A stretch of DNA of 64,000 nucleotides. It comes from Linanthus parryae (lineage: Eukaryota; Streptophyta; Magnoliopsida; Ericales; Polemoniaceae). Where the stretch lies: positions 47,887,321 to 47,951,320 of the forward strand of contig JALGPY010000002.1 in NCBI GenBank assembly GCA_023055425.1. Reading direction: 5' to 3'. Each line of letters begins with the position of its first letter. Position 1 is the stretch's first letter. The notes below the pieces were generated by a model, which was not told where the DNA came from, made no database searches, and saw only the letters and a program-made list of their open reading frames with translations. Both the position numbers and the translations under genes were made by a program. Positions 1-12,174 of this stretch are shown here, piece after piece.

Positions 1-99
1 TTTGAAAGAAACCGGGACCGGTCATATATGAGTCCTACTCCGGTTTCGGTTAAGGCTTCATCGTTTCGGTTCTGGGTTTGTTCCGTTAAATCGAATCAG

Positions 100-2460
100 T
101 TTTAACCGGAACAAGCCGGTTAAGCGACCCGAAGTGCAGCTCTAATCATGATAGAGACTTCCATTTTGTTTGTGATGGAATCCATAATATATTTTCTGCG
201 TGTCGTCTTTATTGTTATTGAAACTTCTTCCACGTGCGTTTGTCGTATATGTACATTTAAAAAAAAATAATGCAATATAATTACTAATAACCACATGTAG
301 GTTTTGAATTCAAAAGAGTTCAAGCCCAATATGAATATGGGGGACCAAGAAAAAAACTTATACTTATAGTTGTTATGATGAGTTTGGCCCAACATTCGGA
401 AAACCCTAACAAGGGTTACCCTTTCAAATGTACATTCTCATCCCTCATACTCCCTATATATAAATTAAGAAGGTTTCAATCTCACAACACGAGTGAGCGC
501 CTCCATTGGGTTTTGTAACCTATTTAAAGATTTGAACATGTAGGCATGTATTCCACAATACATTCTGAATCTTCGAGATCCTCAATTATCTTTTACAACT
601 TTGATTTCAATATATCTCTCTCTCTCGTACTGATATTATTGTCTTGTCACATGTATTCAACTCGGAAGTAGCAGGAAGCCATATCTACTAAATTGGAGAG
701 AGCAAGCAGTCTCTCACAGATAGTCCACTCGATGTTGTTCATGAAATGTATCATTATTTTTTACTACAATTCGGAAAGTATGATTTTATTATATGAAACA
801 TCTCGATATTTACAATTGTTATGTGGAAATTGTTAGTATCCCTTGTCATCCTTAGAAGAAAATATGACAATAACACTTATTCTTTGAAATCTCCATACGA
901 TAGTTGGATTTTTGGAGTAAAATTTTCGAAGTTCTTGAGATAAATATGGGATATGGATGTTACCATACCAATTGTTGTCAAATCGTATTGTATCTTAATT
1001 TCTTATTATTTTCATATGACTTTAATTTATTTATTTTTTGAGGAACAACGACTTTAATTTTGATTTAATAAGATTTATTTATGGGACTATATTCATTTAG
1101 TTATATATATATATATATATATTCACCATTGAATAAGTTGTCTAACCAAAGTTCAAAAAAAAAATTGTGTAACTTTAGCAAATAAAATATTAATTTTACA
1201 TGGTGGTTGTTGTTACTTATTTCATTGAATGTCTTCAAACGCGGTTTGTTCATAAAGTATGACTCGATAAATACGTGATATCCGCTCTTTAATATATTTT
1301 TGAAGGCCGCACACATTTGGTCTCACATGATATTTTTATTTGTTTATTGCAAGTTTCTCAATTGTTATTCTTTAATAGATTTAGCTAAAAAAATTGATAA
1401 AAATGTACTTCAACAAGATGTGTTTATGTTCTCTAATATGTGTGTGGTTATCATATAATTAATAATCATGGATAATTTGTGCGTGCATGAACGAATACTT
1501 AATGTGGGAAATTTGGGCACAAAAGTATCCCTTTTTTTGTAAAAATTACACTAAAGTTTCATATAGTGTTGTTTCTTTTTTTCAGATCCAGTTTTGTCAA
1601 AGACAACAAAGATCGATGATCATGACATTTCATACACTTCTAAGTGAGTTCCCCTACAACCTTTTGTGTTGACTTATTTAACACTCTAACTACTCTTTAC
1701 TTCGATAAAGAAAGAGCATCCAAATAATTAAACTGCGCGAATAAAATATTTACGGTGTTTTTTTCATCTTTCCTTTGTGTGATTCGATGTCAAAAAATAT
1801 TTTTTTAGAGAGATGTCATAAAAAAAGTTTTGAGGGAATGTCATAAAATATTTTAATACTCTGTTAAGATATTATTTGGTGTTAAATTAATTTAAATTAA
1901 TATTTATAAATGGAAATGATTTAAAGATAAAACTCTGCACATAACTAATTTTTGAAACGTACAATTATTGAAGATATATCACGGGTGATTTTCACCAGTT
2001 ATTAACCCAAAAAAAATCTCACTACTCGTTGCTAATATTAGCAAGTGACAACTGTAACAACAAAACATTAGAGCTTTCAATTATTTCCTTTGATTGATTG
2101 CCACGATCAGACATTTAAATATTTTGAAATGAAGATCAATAAAAGATCAACCCCCTCCGGAGAAAATAAAACTATATGTTCAATGAAATTGTCAGAAATT
2201 ATTAATGGTACATCATGAAGTTTCGATCATACATATGTTAGGCAATTAATTTATTTATAAAACTTGAGGACCATTCATCTTGTCAATGCTATACACTAAT
2301 CACTTCTTACTTTCCTTAAAAGAAATTACTTATTACTTAATTCAACACTTCACCCAGCAACCATAAATATTATTCTTTATGAGGAGAAAAGACTTGTAGT
2401 CCCACTACAGTAGTTTTTAAACAAACTTTGATGTTCTAATCAAACACAAAATATTTCAGG
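100..2460 (+). repeat. 5' module copy P1 (promoter and leader region of a repeated gene family)
   Basis: This stretch has no convincing coding sequence, but it recurs in diverged form at 53480–55440, 44690–51240 (split by insertions) and 60224–64000. Shared landmarks in order are a TATA box, a leader containing an ACTAAATTGGAGAG-type stretch near 690, a GATCATGACATTTCAT block near 1617, and an AAGATCAACCCCCTC block near 2143. It is the least interrupted copy in the window, so it serves as the reference for reading insertions in the others. It lies directly upstream of the pseudogene at 2618–3382. I infer that it is the promoter, non-coding first exon and first intron of that gene family. Exact ends were judged by eye. 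Confidence 0.6.
453..464 (+). promoter_or_regulatory. TATA box of module P1
   Basis: A CTATATATAAAT string is followed by a leader (AAGGTTTCAATCTCACAAC) that is conserved in the P2 copy at 53774. A related TATA/leader pair occurs near 26803 and, on the minus strand, near 21282. Conservation of both TATA and leader among diverged copies supports a real core promoter; the start site would lie about 30 bp downstream. Confidence 0.55.
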
Positions 2461-2617
2461 CGCATCCTCAAGAACTGTAAGTTGCCTTTCCCAAGTATTT
2501 CACTTTCTGGATACAATGGTGTTTTGTGTTGCATGTCTTGGTGAAATTTATTTCTTCTATTCTGCAAATGTTTGTGATACAACTCAAGAAAATCAAGCCA
2601 CAATAAACTTCAACAAC

Positions 2618-3382
2618 ATGGGTAAGCATTCCGGTGAATTATATATTAGTGCACTTTACGATTTGGTGGGAAAAAGAATATCAGCTTTTATCAATATTAC
2701 TTGAGGGTTTTTCTAGTTCATGAAAGTGAATAGAATTCGCAGAGATCCAAGCAATCTAAGATTTATTGGTCTCACTTCAATTTTTCACTGTTTGGATAGA
2801 GATATTGTGTAGTAAAATAAACATAAGGATGTTTCTCCAGAAATACATAAAAATTAAAATGTTTCATTAGATTCATTATAAATGTGAACCTAAATTCTTG
2901 ATTTCATTTCAGTTTTCCTTTTATTTATTTTCCTACATGAGCCTGAAATCTGAAGCATATATCAAATGTCAGATTCTAAACATCTCTTTTGGGTGATTGC
3001 AGAATGCAGAGTCTATGTTTACAAGGACGTACGAGACCATTATCCCGCCAGGTTTTATCATGCCAAATGTGGATGGCAGAGGCTATTTCTACTTCCGATT
3101 CAATGTCACCCGTGTCAACGGGTCCACAAGCACGCTGCTTTCTCAGCCAGTCCACATTGTTCCTCAACAAATAGTGTTGGCGAATAATGACGGAGTACGA
3201 AATGAGAGGATGGAGATGCTGCGGCGAGCACTAACCAACATGGGTGTGCCTTCAAACAATCATATGCGGGTTATGAGTGCTATTGTTTCTCATGCCGCAA
3301 TAAGTATTACCCTAGTTGAAACCGGCGATGGAATATACCGCCGCCGTCTTTTGCCTCTTGCCGTGGACATTACATTATTATA
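2618..3382 (+). pseudogene. Frameshifted copy of the small two-exon gene (paralogue of 27584–29807)
   Basis: Exon 1 ends with ATGG at 2618–2621 before a GTAAGC donor. Exon 2 begins at 3003 after a TTGCAG acceptor. The paralogue has the same arrangement, where the joined start reads ATG-GAA-TGC. Here a 4-bp insertion (GTAC, 3029–3032) between codons matching the paralogue's KD/ED and ET residues shifts the frame. The long open frame (3003–3382, ending RRRLLPLAVDITLL) is therefore out of phase with the start codon. The downstream part is otherwise well conserved: YFYF, VPQQIVLAN, MGVP, RRRLLPLAVDIT. The protein family is not recognised. Pseudogene status is inferred from comparison with one paralogue; an alternative start or splice site could rescue the frame. 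Confidence 0.6.
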
Positions 3383-3995
3383 ACTTATGCACTAAACTTA
3401 ATGACATGTAGTGTCTATTAGCAAACATATGTTCTGTAAAATATGGATAAATGAATCTTCGATTATGAATAGTGTCAAATGAATAATTTTCTTCGGTCCC
3501 AAGAACATTTGTTGAGGTTTAACTGTTCCTAGAAGAAACCGGGCTATCATTCCCTTGGCAGTTGATAATGTCTATCAGCAAACCTATGTACTACAATTAA
3601 TGTACTACAATCAATGAATTGGTTCATTTCCTTATGCCATGGCCGTACTTGTTCGTATTAGACCAATCATGATACGTGTTCTTTTTTTTTTTTTTGAGAA
3701 ATATGATACGTGTTCTAATAATACTATTTTTGTTTGGTTATGTCCCGGACAAATTTTACTTTTGGTACTAACAGTGAAAAATTGGCACTTAATACTCGAT
3801 TGTAGTACTCTCCTACATTAGGGTATTGCCTGAATAAATTGGACTAATCAAAGGAAATCCTCACAATATAATACAGCTAATTCAATCTCATCTGACCAAT
3901 TTAATCCAGCTCAATCCAATCCAGTATGAGTTTTTGAAAATGTGTTCAAATAAGTTGAAGAAATCTATAGGACTTGGAAAATTCCTTCTTAACTA
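3383..3995. other. Intergenic, nothing recognised
   Basis: AT-rich sequence downstream of the small-gene pseudogene. Part of the 3' flank (near 3560–3610) repeats the 'tctatcagcaaac..atg' phrase found just after the stop at 3382, suggesting a short tandem duplication of the 3' region. No gene or RNA is supported. Confidence 0.4.
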
Positions 3996-4254
3996 CTTAG
4001 TCCGTTCTCTCTCTATCTTCCACGTTTGACTTTTTCTTCCGTAACCGGGTCATCAGATAACCGGGTCATTGGATAACAAGACAGTATAATTTTTTGATAA
4101 TGTTTTCATGGTGTTGTTGAGTAGTTTACTCAAAAACACCTTGTAAAGTTTATCAAATTTTTGCTTCGCTTTACTAATCAAATCACCGAACTAAGGTGAC
4201 TCACTGAATAGTGACAAAATGCAAATTAGGAAGATAGAGAGAGAACAGAGGATG
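3996..4254. mobile_element. Stowaway-like foldback MITE, copy a
   Basis: About 259 bp flanked by TA on both sides. The ends are complementary (left ...GTTCTCTCTCTATCTTCC; right GGAAGATAGAGAGAGAAC...). Internal blocks read ACCGGGTCA near the left end and GAATAGTGACAAAA near the right end. Five related copies occur in the window. TA target duplications and the end sequence fit Tc1/mariner-type (Stowaway) MITEs; there is no coding capacity. Confidence 0.75.
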
Positions 4255-4394
4255 TATTAAAGTTTACTAAATTAACATTTTTAATTTACTAAAATAAATA
4301 ATATTAAATTGTTATAATATAAGTGTAATAGTATTTTGTTTATAAATAATAACTAATACACTTTCTATAAATATAAAAAAATAGCTATCTACTA

Positions 4395-4605
4395 CTTTCT
4401 TCGTTTCTTCTCTTTTTCTACGTTTTGACTTTTTGACTCGTACTTGGGTCACTTTGACCGGGTGATTTGGGTCGCAAAACGATAAAAAAAATTGATAATT
4501 TTTTCAAAATATTAGATCGTTTTACTATCCAAATAACCGGGTCAAAGTGACCTCGTGAATAGTGACAAAAGTCAGAACGTAGAGAAAGAGAAGAAACGAA
4601 GGAAG
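4395..4605. mobile_element. Stowaway-like foldback MITE, copy b
   Basis: About 211 bp between TA dinucleotides. The terminal inverted repeat starts CTTTCTTCGTTTCTTCTC and is mirrored by GAAGAAACGAAGGAAG. The internal signature GGGTCACTTTGACCGGGTGATTT / AACCGGGTCAAAGTGACC is shared with the other family copies. It lies only about 140 bp after copy a. Confidence 0.75.
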
Positions 4606-4989
4606 TATCATTTTTCTAGATGTTAATACAAGAGTATCAACTACAAACAATTCGGGACAACGTGTATGCAAGATAGTGGAAAGAAGATTCATGGAATAGG
4701 GCAGTTATGAAGTCAACCGTAACACTCGAGTAAGGAGGAAAGGCTGCGTGGCCAAAGAAACTAAGAGGAAAGCTAAGCGAGAAACGTGTTGCTCGTTTAA
4801 TATCCCCAAGATTTTCAGCAAGGGTGTAAATGCAATATCTATACAATTTAGGGCAATTATGCGAATAAATTTCTCTAGAAATCAGCATTGAGTTTGTCTC
4901 TAAGTAATGTCAATGTTGGGGCCGCTATAGAATATTTATAAGAGGCTAAGGTCAGCTTATAGTTATTGAAACCTAAACTAGACCCTCAT

Positions 4990-6250
4990 ATTCTGGGCAT
5001 CTCTAATAGTAGTAGGTATTTTTTGCATGTTTTAAAATTTGAATGACATGCATTTGTAGTTTTTTGTTCCAGTAATAAAATGTAATTTATACATTTTGTA
5101 GTTATTAGAAGTTAAAACATACATATTGAGAATGCCTGAAATGAGAGAGATAGACACAAAATTTTGCATGCCTAAGAGCATCTCCAGCAAGTAATGTAAA
5201 CGGGTTGTTTATGCAAAATATAAAGGACTTGGACAAAAAATGAAGTCCAACAGAGCATGCATCTGCAAATGCAAAATAGATGTCATGCATCTACCTCGCC
5301 AAATTTGGCGATAAAGTTGCCCCTCCATCTTGTTTTCCTATTTTTTTAGGTTGTTTCTATTTTTTAGGATAGTAGAGATATCGATGAAAAAATTAAAATT
5401 CAACTAATATGCCTACTTTTTAGATGCCACTACTGGAGCTGGGCATGAATTTTACAGACATGCAAAATGCATAATTATGATTTTATGTAAAAATTGCATT
5501 AATTTTTCATGACATTGCTGGAGCTGCTTTTGGGGCATCTCCAATAGTCTATTCAAAATTTAGTGTTATGCAAAATATAAAGAATATGATGAAAAATTGA
5601 CATCCAGCAGATAATGCATAGGCTCGTGCATTTTGCAGAACATGCATCCTTCTTTCCATTTAGAGCATCTCCAGCAATGTTATGTAAACGAGATGCAAAT
5701 TTATACATAAAATCACATTTTTGCATTTTGCATGTCGACAAATTTTATCACAAACTCCAGCAAAGCAAGCTAAAAGATAGGCATATTAGTTTTGTAAAAT
5801 TATTTGTTATTATTAGGATATTATGACAAGTCTACTAAAAAGTAGGAACAAAACAAAAAAATAAGAATACACCTACAAAATAGGAAAACAAATAAGATGG
5901 CGGAGGATGATTATCGCAAAACTTGGCAATCAAGATGCATGACATCTATTTTGCATGAGGGGGTGCATGTTCTGCTGAATCGCATTTTTCACCCCAAGTT
6001 CTTTATATTTTGCATAACAAATCGATTTGCATTGCCTGCTGGAGATGCTACCTAGCAAGAAAGTAGGCATGCAAAATTTTGTGTCTATCTCTCTCCTCTC
6101 ATGCATCCTCAAATGCATATATTAACTTCATAACTACAAAATGTATAAATTGCATTTTACTGCTGGAGCATAACTACAAATGTATGTCATGCAAAATTTA
6201 AAACATGCAAAAACCACCTAGTACTATTGGAGATGTCGATGCATGTTCTG
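4990..6250. mobile_element. Large foldback element, hAT-MITE-like
   Basis: Two arms are complementary over several hundred bases. The left arm phrases 'gagagagatagacacaaaattttgc' and 'gcatctccagcaa' reappear in reverse complement on the right, near 6065–6090 and 6035. The ends carry a CATCTCYAATAG-type sequence, common at plant hAT-like MITE termini. Additional 'gcatctccagca' ends occur inside (near 5180, 5665), so it may be a nest of two related elements. No long ORF survives. Boundaries are approximate and I could not fix a TSD. Confidence 0.55.
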
Positions 6251-6359
6251 CAAAATGCATGAGTCTATGCATCGTCTATTAGAGGTCAATTTTTCATCAT
6301 ATTTTTTTATATTTTGCATAACACTAGATTTTACATAGACTATTGGAGATGCCATCTCC

Positions 6360-7640
6360 AATGGTTATGTAAAAGAATTAGTTTAGTTATAGTTTACATA
6401 ACTAGAAGAAATAATGAGTTCCAATGGGCTAGTTAAATGACTCAATATTTTACGTATTATGTATCCCGCTCTTTACGAGTAGCTACCTAGAATGTAGATA
6501 GTTAAATTTTTGTGTCTATCTCTCACCTACTTTAATTTTAATAAATATTTTATTTATAATTCAATGCCCACAAACTTATGTAAAATACATAACATCATTT
6601 GAACAAACAATAAGAAGTCATGTTTAACTTTAATTCATACTAGTTAAAATTTATCTAATTAGTAATTTTATTTTAGGAGATGTTCTTAACCAACCAAATA
6701 TTTCCCTAAACTACATCTATGGTCCCTAATGTATTTAGCCAAGTTTATACCAACAATTTCAAGTGATCCAAGTGTTCACACCTCAAGTAAACAGTCTGGT
6801 GACTCAAGTCGCCAAAACAGATCAAACACAGCAAAATTAAGCACATTCTTCGTATTCTTCACACCAAAACTTTGCAAATCTCTCAATGCACCCTCTCTCT
6901 AAAATCTGCTAATATTGTAGTCTCGTCTTCCTGTGACCTATAATCAATCCCAAAATGCAATTGCAAAACCTTTTTGTGGCTAAGATCTGGTTTCTGTGAC
7001 TGTTCTTCAAGTAATTCCCCTTTGTTATTGTCAATTTATGGAATTGGATAATCTCATTCTCGTTCTGCAGATCCTGCAAACCTTACGGAGCCAAGTTCTC
7101 TGTAAAAATTCTTGAAATTAAGGAATCCCCAATTTGGTTGAGTTTTCCGGCCAAGGAAAACTCATAGCTTAAATACGATTTTGATAAATCATTCAATTCT
7201 TATCCAAAATCAATTCTTATTGTTTCTCCACTCTCTCTACATCATGTATCTTATGTATGTGCATCCAAATATTTCCAAGAATCATGTTTAATGTGATATT
7301 GATTATTGTCTTGAGTTTTCAGGCAGCATGACTGCCTATGTTCTTGAGCCTGCATCTCTGTGGTTATTTAGCCAAACCGAGTGATCCATATTGCATTGTA
7401 TTCCATGTTACTCAGCCTTTGAAATTTCTCACCGGTACCAAACCTATGTAAATTGATTGAAAATTCATCTTAAAGTTGAATGTTTTTGCCGTTCTAGATG
7501 CTGAGAGGATTGGTCAATAAAGATGTCAACACTGATGTTTGGATATAAATTTCTCCAAGAGAAAGGAGGAAGTTCTGCTTGGGAATCATTTATATTTAAA
7601 AGGATCTATATTTTCCCCATTTCCGAGATTCCGGCGTAAT
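6360..7640. other. Non-coding stretch, nothing recognised
   Basis: AT-rich, with short ORFs only and no domain-like peptide on either strand. A 'gatgccatctccaatgg' end near 6350 belongs to the neighbouring foldback family. Confidence 0.4.
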
Positions 7641-8800
7641 TCTTCTTTGAGTAGAGATTTTTCCCATCATATGCTTTTTCATCCCCAGGAAGCGTTGGAT
7701 CTGGGTTTGGAGTAGAGAAAGTCTTCTTTCTGACAGTATTTCCCAAGGAGTACACGATAGAGGAGAGCATCAGATATATGGAGGAACATGTCCGCCGTTT
7801 TAGCCATGAGGGCTTTATTTTGGATTTCTACGTCTCTAAAAGCCATACCACCTTCTGAAATAGGCTTGCAAAAAAAGGTCATGTTCGCGACATCTAATGC
7901 CTTTGCTACTTCTGTTAGACAAGAGAAAACGACCGATAATGATTTTGATCTTTGAGAAGAAAAACTTAGGATCGCGGAAGACTCATAGAAGATAGGCGGG
8001 AATGGCAAGTAAAGTGGATTTCACCAGAGTGCACTTACCTGGGAGAGAGTGTGTAACTTCCAATTGTTGAGGTTTTTGCCACAAGCGACCGATAATACCA
8101 TCAAATTGTCCCCTTTTTTAAGCGAGAAAACCATAATACTTTTAAGATATTTCCCAAGCTTGCTTGTAAGATTAATTCCAAGATGGTTTGGAGTGATGAA
8201 GCCTCTTCACTAGTCAGATTAGGGCTGACAAGAAGTTCTGACTTCCTGAGGTTAAATTTTTGGCCTGACTGGCACAGAAAGAGTCAAGAGCCCATTTAAG
8301 AACCCAAGCTTCCTCGAGATTATTATTTTTTTTTTAAATATGCGTGTCATCAGCAAAGAGCAGGTGGTTGATTGTTGGAGACGCATGACTGATAATAGTA
8401 CCCTTAAGTCATCCATCTGAAGCAAGAAAATTGAGAACGGCCGAGAATGCTTCTTGAATGATAAAAAAAAGAAAATGCGAGAGAGGGTCTCCTTGTCTAA
8501 TACCTGCTGACAGGGAGAAGAAATTTGAAAGCTAACCGTTGACAGATTATTGCAAAAGAGACTGAGGAGATACGGGCCATGATGGACTTAATGATTCCAG
8601 TCCAAAGTTCATAGCAATCAGACATATGTGGATGAAAGACCAGGAGTTGCGGTCGAAAGCCTTCTTCATGTCTAATTTGAGTATGTAGAAAGATGCTTTC
8701 CCTAATTTAGGATCAATTTCGTATTTGTAGACGCCTAATTCGTAGGCTACGAGTTTGTTGGGTACGAGTGCTAGGACTTTCATTACCTTGTGTGGGCCAC
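7640..8800 (-). pseudogene. Degenerate L1-type LINE ORF2 fragment (reverse transcriptase)
   Basis: Read on the minus strand, broken frames give recognisable reverse transcriptase motifs in the right order. KLDMKKAFDRNSWSFI (motif A region) lies near 8650, LFADDTH (catalytic FADD box) at about 8344–8360, and GGMAFRDVEIQNKALMAK with LLYRVLLGKYC, typical of the region before the zinc-finger-like domain, at about 7740–7850. Many stops and frameshifts show it is dead. The 8110–8320 part is closely related to the antisense fragment at 51380–51590, so both derive from the same LINE family. No clean poly(A) or TSD was found. Confidence 0.75.
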
Positions 8801-8959
8801 TCTACTTGTTAACGGTAAGTTAATTTGTACAAGACCTTAACTGTCAAATGTGATTTTGCGTGTGTTATTTCCAAACTATAATCGTACTATATTCGTGATG
8901 CTTTGAATATTTTATGGATGGATCAAATGTTTGAGAATCATGATTTTGAGAATTTCTTT

Positions 8960-10470
8960 TTAAAATCAAAATATGGATGATTTTTGGTCCAAGGTTCATA
9001 GCAATCACACAAATTCTGGCGGGAAAAGAAAATCAAGATTTGGAATTCAAGAACATTAATAGACCTGGTATGCAGCCAAGCAATTCTAGATTATTTGTCT
9101 CATTTCCATTTTTCTCTACTTGCACCAAAATGTTGTACACAAAAGAAATTCAGAAAATCAGTCACATTAAATTGTTCTACGTGCATAAGATTCTGGACTC
9201 TGAAATGGTACGAGTCAGTTTTTTGAATGGTTCTATCAAGAAAACTCTTTTCCAGCTCCGGTTTTGAAGATTCAACCCGTTACGCCTATTTGGACCCCAT
9301 GGTCATGACACTTGGCAAGCCATCTCTTTGGTTATGGTCATTGTTATACAACAGTTGTATCTGTTTTTCGTAATCTCACAATCTTTAAACTTTGCGTGGA
9401 TGCTGGACATTGGATGTGACGACTTTACCCTTTATGGGTTCAGAAAGATTATGAATTCTAAAACATTCATGACCATAATCATAGACGAACGTGAGGAAGT
9501 CTCGTTAGAGCGTCGGATTCTTATTACAAAGAGCATGAATACGGAGAAACATACTGATTTGCCTGGTCGATGGTAACTGAGAGAAACTGTCTTCAAAAGA
9601 TGTGCTCCTAAAATCAAAGGTCATCTTCCTTCAGTAGCAGAAGTAATGGGTGAAGAAGGATGTGGTCATCGATCACTCATGGCTTAATGGTAGAAATGAA
9701 GGAAATATGTTCATGTTCTACAACTAGATCATCAAAAAGAGCAAAATGTCAATCCGGTGAAACATGTGAAGCGAAACATAAGAGAAAGCATGTTGTGCAG
9801 AATGAAAATGTTTTATACATCATCTTTCATGCAACTCCATTTCCACACATGTGTTTTAAACATATCTTTTATAAAGCCTATATATACTTACAAGATACTG
9901 AAGAGGCAACAATGCTTGGCTGTAAAAATCGTAACATACTGATTGCACTTCATATGAATTCATTCTCGACACCCTGTTATCAAAGAATACTAGAAATTTC
10001 CGACAATGAACGTGCGATTACTTGGAACACCTAAGCCTGCTGGAATTTTTAATACTAGCGAGAAATCCACACCCAAAAGATACTAGAAGTTGCTTTGGCA
10101 GCAAAATGGAATGAAGATCAGAGTAAATTGTGACAGGCAAGAAAAGGTGCTCGAATCCAATGGTCGACTATTGGTTGTTCCTGGGTCTGAAGATTGCAGC
10201 GGTCCTTCCCCAGGAACCAGATTTGATGTCGAACATGGAGAATATCCTTACTCCAAGTTATCATTTCCCTTCAGTAAGGGGTTATTAGAAATGACTGAAT
10301 GGACAACTCGCTTTCTCTCAACCTGTAAGTCAATTCCATTGGACGCAGATATAGTGGAAGCAATAGAATGCAGTGTATCAGTAGTATGGCGGAATGAAGA
10401 TTGTCTCTTGCATGTGCACAATTTTCCAATGGAGTCTTTACTTGGGGGCAGAGTACCACAACTTTAGGAG
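8960..10470 (+). other. Unrecognised region with several medium ORFs
   Basis: Open frames lie at 8977–9267, 9328–9576, 9660–10034 and 10090–10467. The last (125 codons; VLESNGRLLVVPGSEDCSGP..., IPLDADIVEAIECSVSVVWRNEDC) looks compositionally most protein-like, but I recognise no family. Frames are not joined by obvious splice sites. It may be a decayed gene or unknown transposon coding sequence. Confidence 0.3.
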
Positions 10471-11955
10471 ATGTTTATCTGCTTTTAGGGTGCACTTGGT
10501 GGGGTGAAAGGCGTAATTGTGTTTAGCTGCGGATCAAGAGATCATCTATCACGACTGGCTTGTAGCTTTTGAACATGCAATCCAGTTTAGATTTCAGGTA
10601 GGAACTATCCTTTCAAAACCACCTTTGAAGAAGAGGGGTAGTGGCAAGTAAAGTGGATTTCGTTGGATCCAATATTGGTGCAAGGACATGCAGTAAATTG
10701 TCATTTTCTGGGCTACTCTCCTTATTGCCAATTGGTTCCGAAGTGGAACTCTATAAATTCTAACATGGTATCAGAGCACATCTTAGTTAAGGACTTGAGG
10801 TGGATCTCCAAAAATTCTGACATGGTATTAGAGCACATCCTAGTTGACGTGGAATCCATGGACATTGATAAGGTATCGTGGATCCAACATGAATGTATAA
10901 AGACAGAAAAACATAGAAAAACCTGCACTTGGTGACAGAATTACATGATGGGTTGTGCAGAGGGCGTCAAAGTTTGCTTACTACTTTGAAAGCATATTTG
11001 ATATCCAACTGTCATAATAAATTGAGACATTAATGGAAACGGAAGTCACATAAGATCAGACGGACTCCAAACCCAACACTTAAACAAAATTGATAAATAA
11101 AGGGAGATCGTGTTTGGCTCTGTACAAGAACCTTCTATTGTTTTCTTCTCTCATTTGTAAATAAATTTGTTGGTGGTATCAACACATAGGTTGTGTCTAC
11201 TCTGATGTTCAAGTTCCGGTATCTTTGTGGTTGGTAGATCAGAAATTTCAACAGGTTTAGGGTGGTAAAGTAATATCGTCAACATTTTTTAAGAGAAAAG
11301 AGTTGAACAATACTGGGAACCAACTAGTTATGCCATGACTCTTGCTGATGCGCTTCTCATCTTCCTTGATGCAAACATGAAGCATCTACATACTTCTCTG
11401 CCCATTGATCGACAATCATGCTTTTCATTTTATTGATCTCTTTTAGTTTTTACTAGATTCATGAATAGTTAGATTCTTTTATGTCTTATGAATGGTGAAG
11501 CTTTGTTATGAGTTTCTTTTTCAAATTATGGGTATTCTGATTCCGGGTGTTACTCGTGGTTGTATGAAGAATTTGCAGTCTCATCGTAGAACAAATTGAT
11601 GTTTTTAGCATGTATTTTCTTATGGTGTTTACGCCACATTCTTTCAAATCTTGGATGGATATTTATTACTAGGAAGCACGGGTGCTTCTAGGAGGTCGCG
11701 CACCCGCACCAATTTGGGTGCTTTGGGGGTGCTATGTAGATGCAGCGGGCTCACTTTAGAGGTTTTAGTTGAGAATTCGTCTATAATACAACTATAATTT
11801 AACCAAAAAACTTGCATCTATTATGACTTGTCATGTGATGCGTACTATCTATTTTGTATAATGGTTAATGGTTTCGGTTTAATTATTGATTATTTCATTT
11901 TTTTAGTCAACCATTTTTCATGTAAACGAATATCTCAAAATAATATTAATATATA
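10471..11955. other. Non-coding stretch with a short tandem repeat
   Basis: No supported gene. At 10750–10870 a unit of about 57 bp containing ACATGGTATCAGAGCACATC is repeated once in diverged form (ACATGGTATTAGAGCACATC). The TGGTATCAGAGC core resembles the initiator-tRNA primer-binding site of copia elements, so this may be an LTR-element remnant. Confidence 0.35.
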
Positions 11956-12087
11956 CTCCCTCCATCCCGCGAAGATTGCCCATCTTTCTATTTTAATTTG
12001 TCCCAAAATGGTTGCCCAGTTTTAACTATATATCTCCTTAAAATTCAATAGTTTAAAAAATGGACAACATTTGCGGGACAGAGGGAG
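11956..12087. mobile_element. Short Stowaway MITE
   Basis: 132 bp with classic Stowaway ends: CTCCCTCCATCCCGC at the left and GCGGGACAGAGGGAG at the right, flanked by TA (11954–11955 and 12088–12089). Internal halves are also complementary (TTGCCCATCTTT... / ...AAAATGGACAACAT). It is a different subfamily from the approximately 258-bp elements. Confidence 0.85.
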
Positions 12088-12174
12088 TACATGTGTGTGT
12101 GTGTATACCCACCCCGGACGAGCACCTGAAGCCCTCTTCTTAGGTTGATTCTATAGATCGACATTACCGAACAA

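Noticed and set aside
2516..2704. 62-aa ORF as first coding exon of the small gene
   Set aside because: Its frame does not join exon 2 in the phase supported by the paralogue; the conserved signal is the ATGG at its middle followed by a splice donor.
9328..10467. Multi-exon host gene
   Set aside because: ORFs are plausible in length, but no consistent splice chain or recognised domain; left as an unrecognised region.
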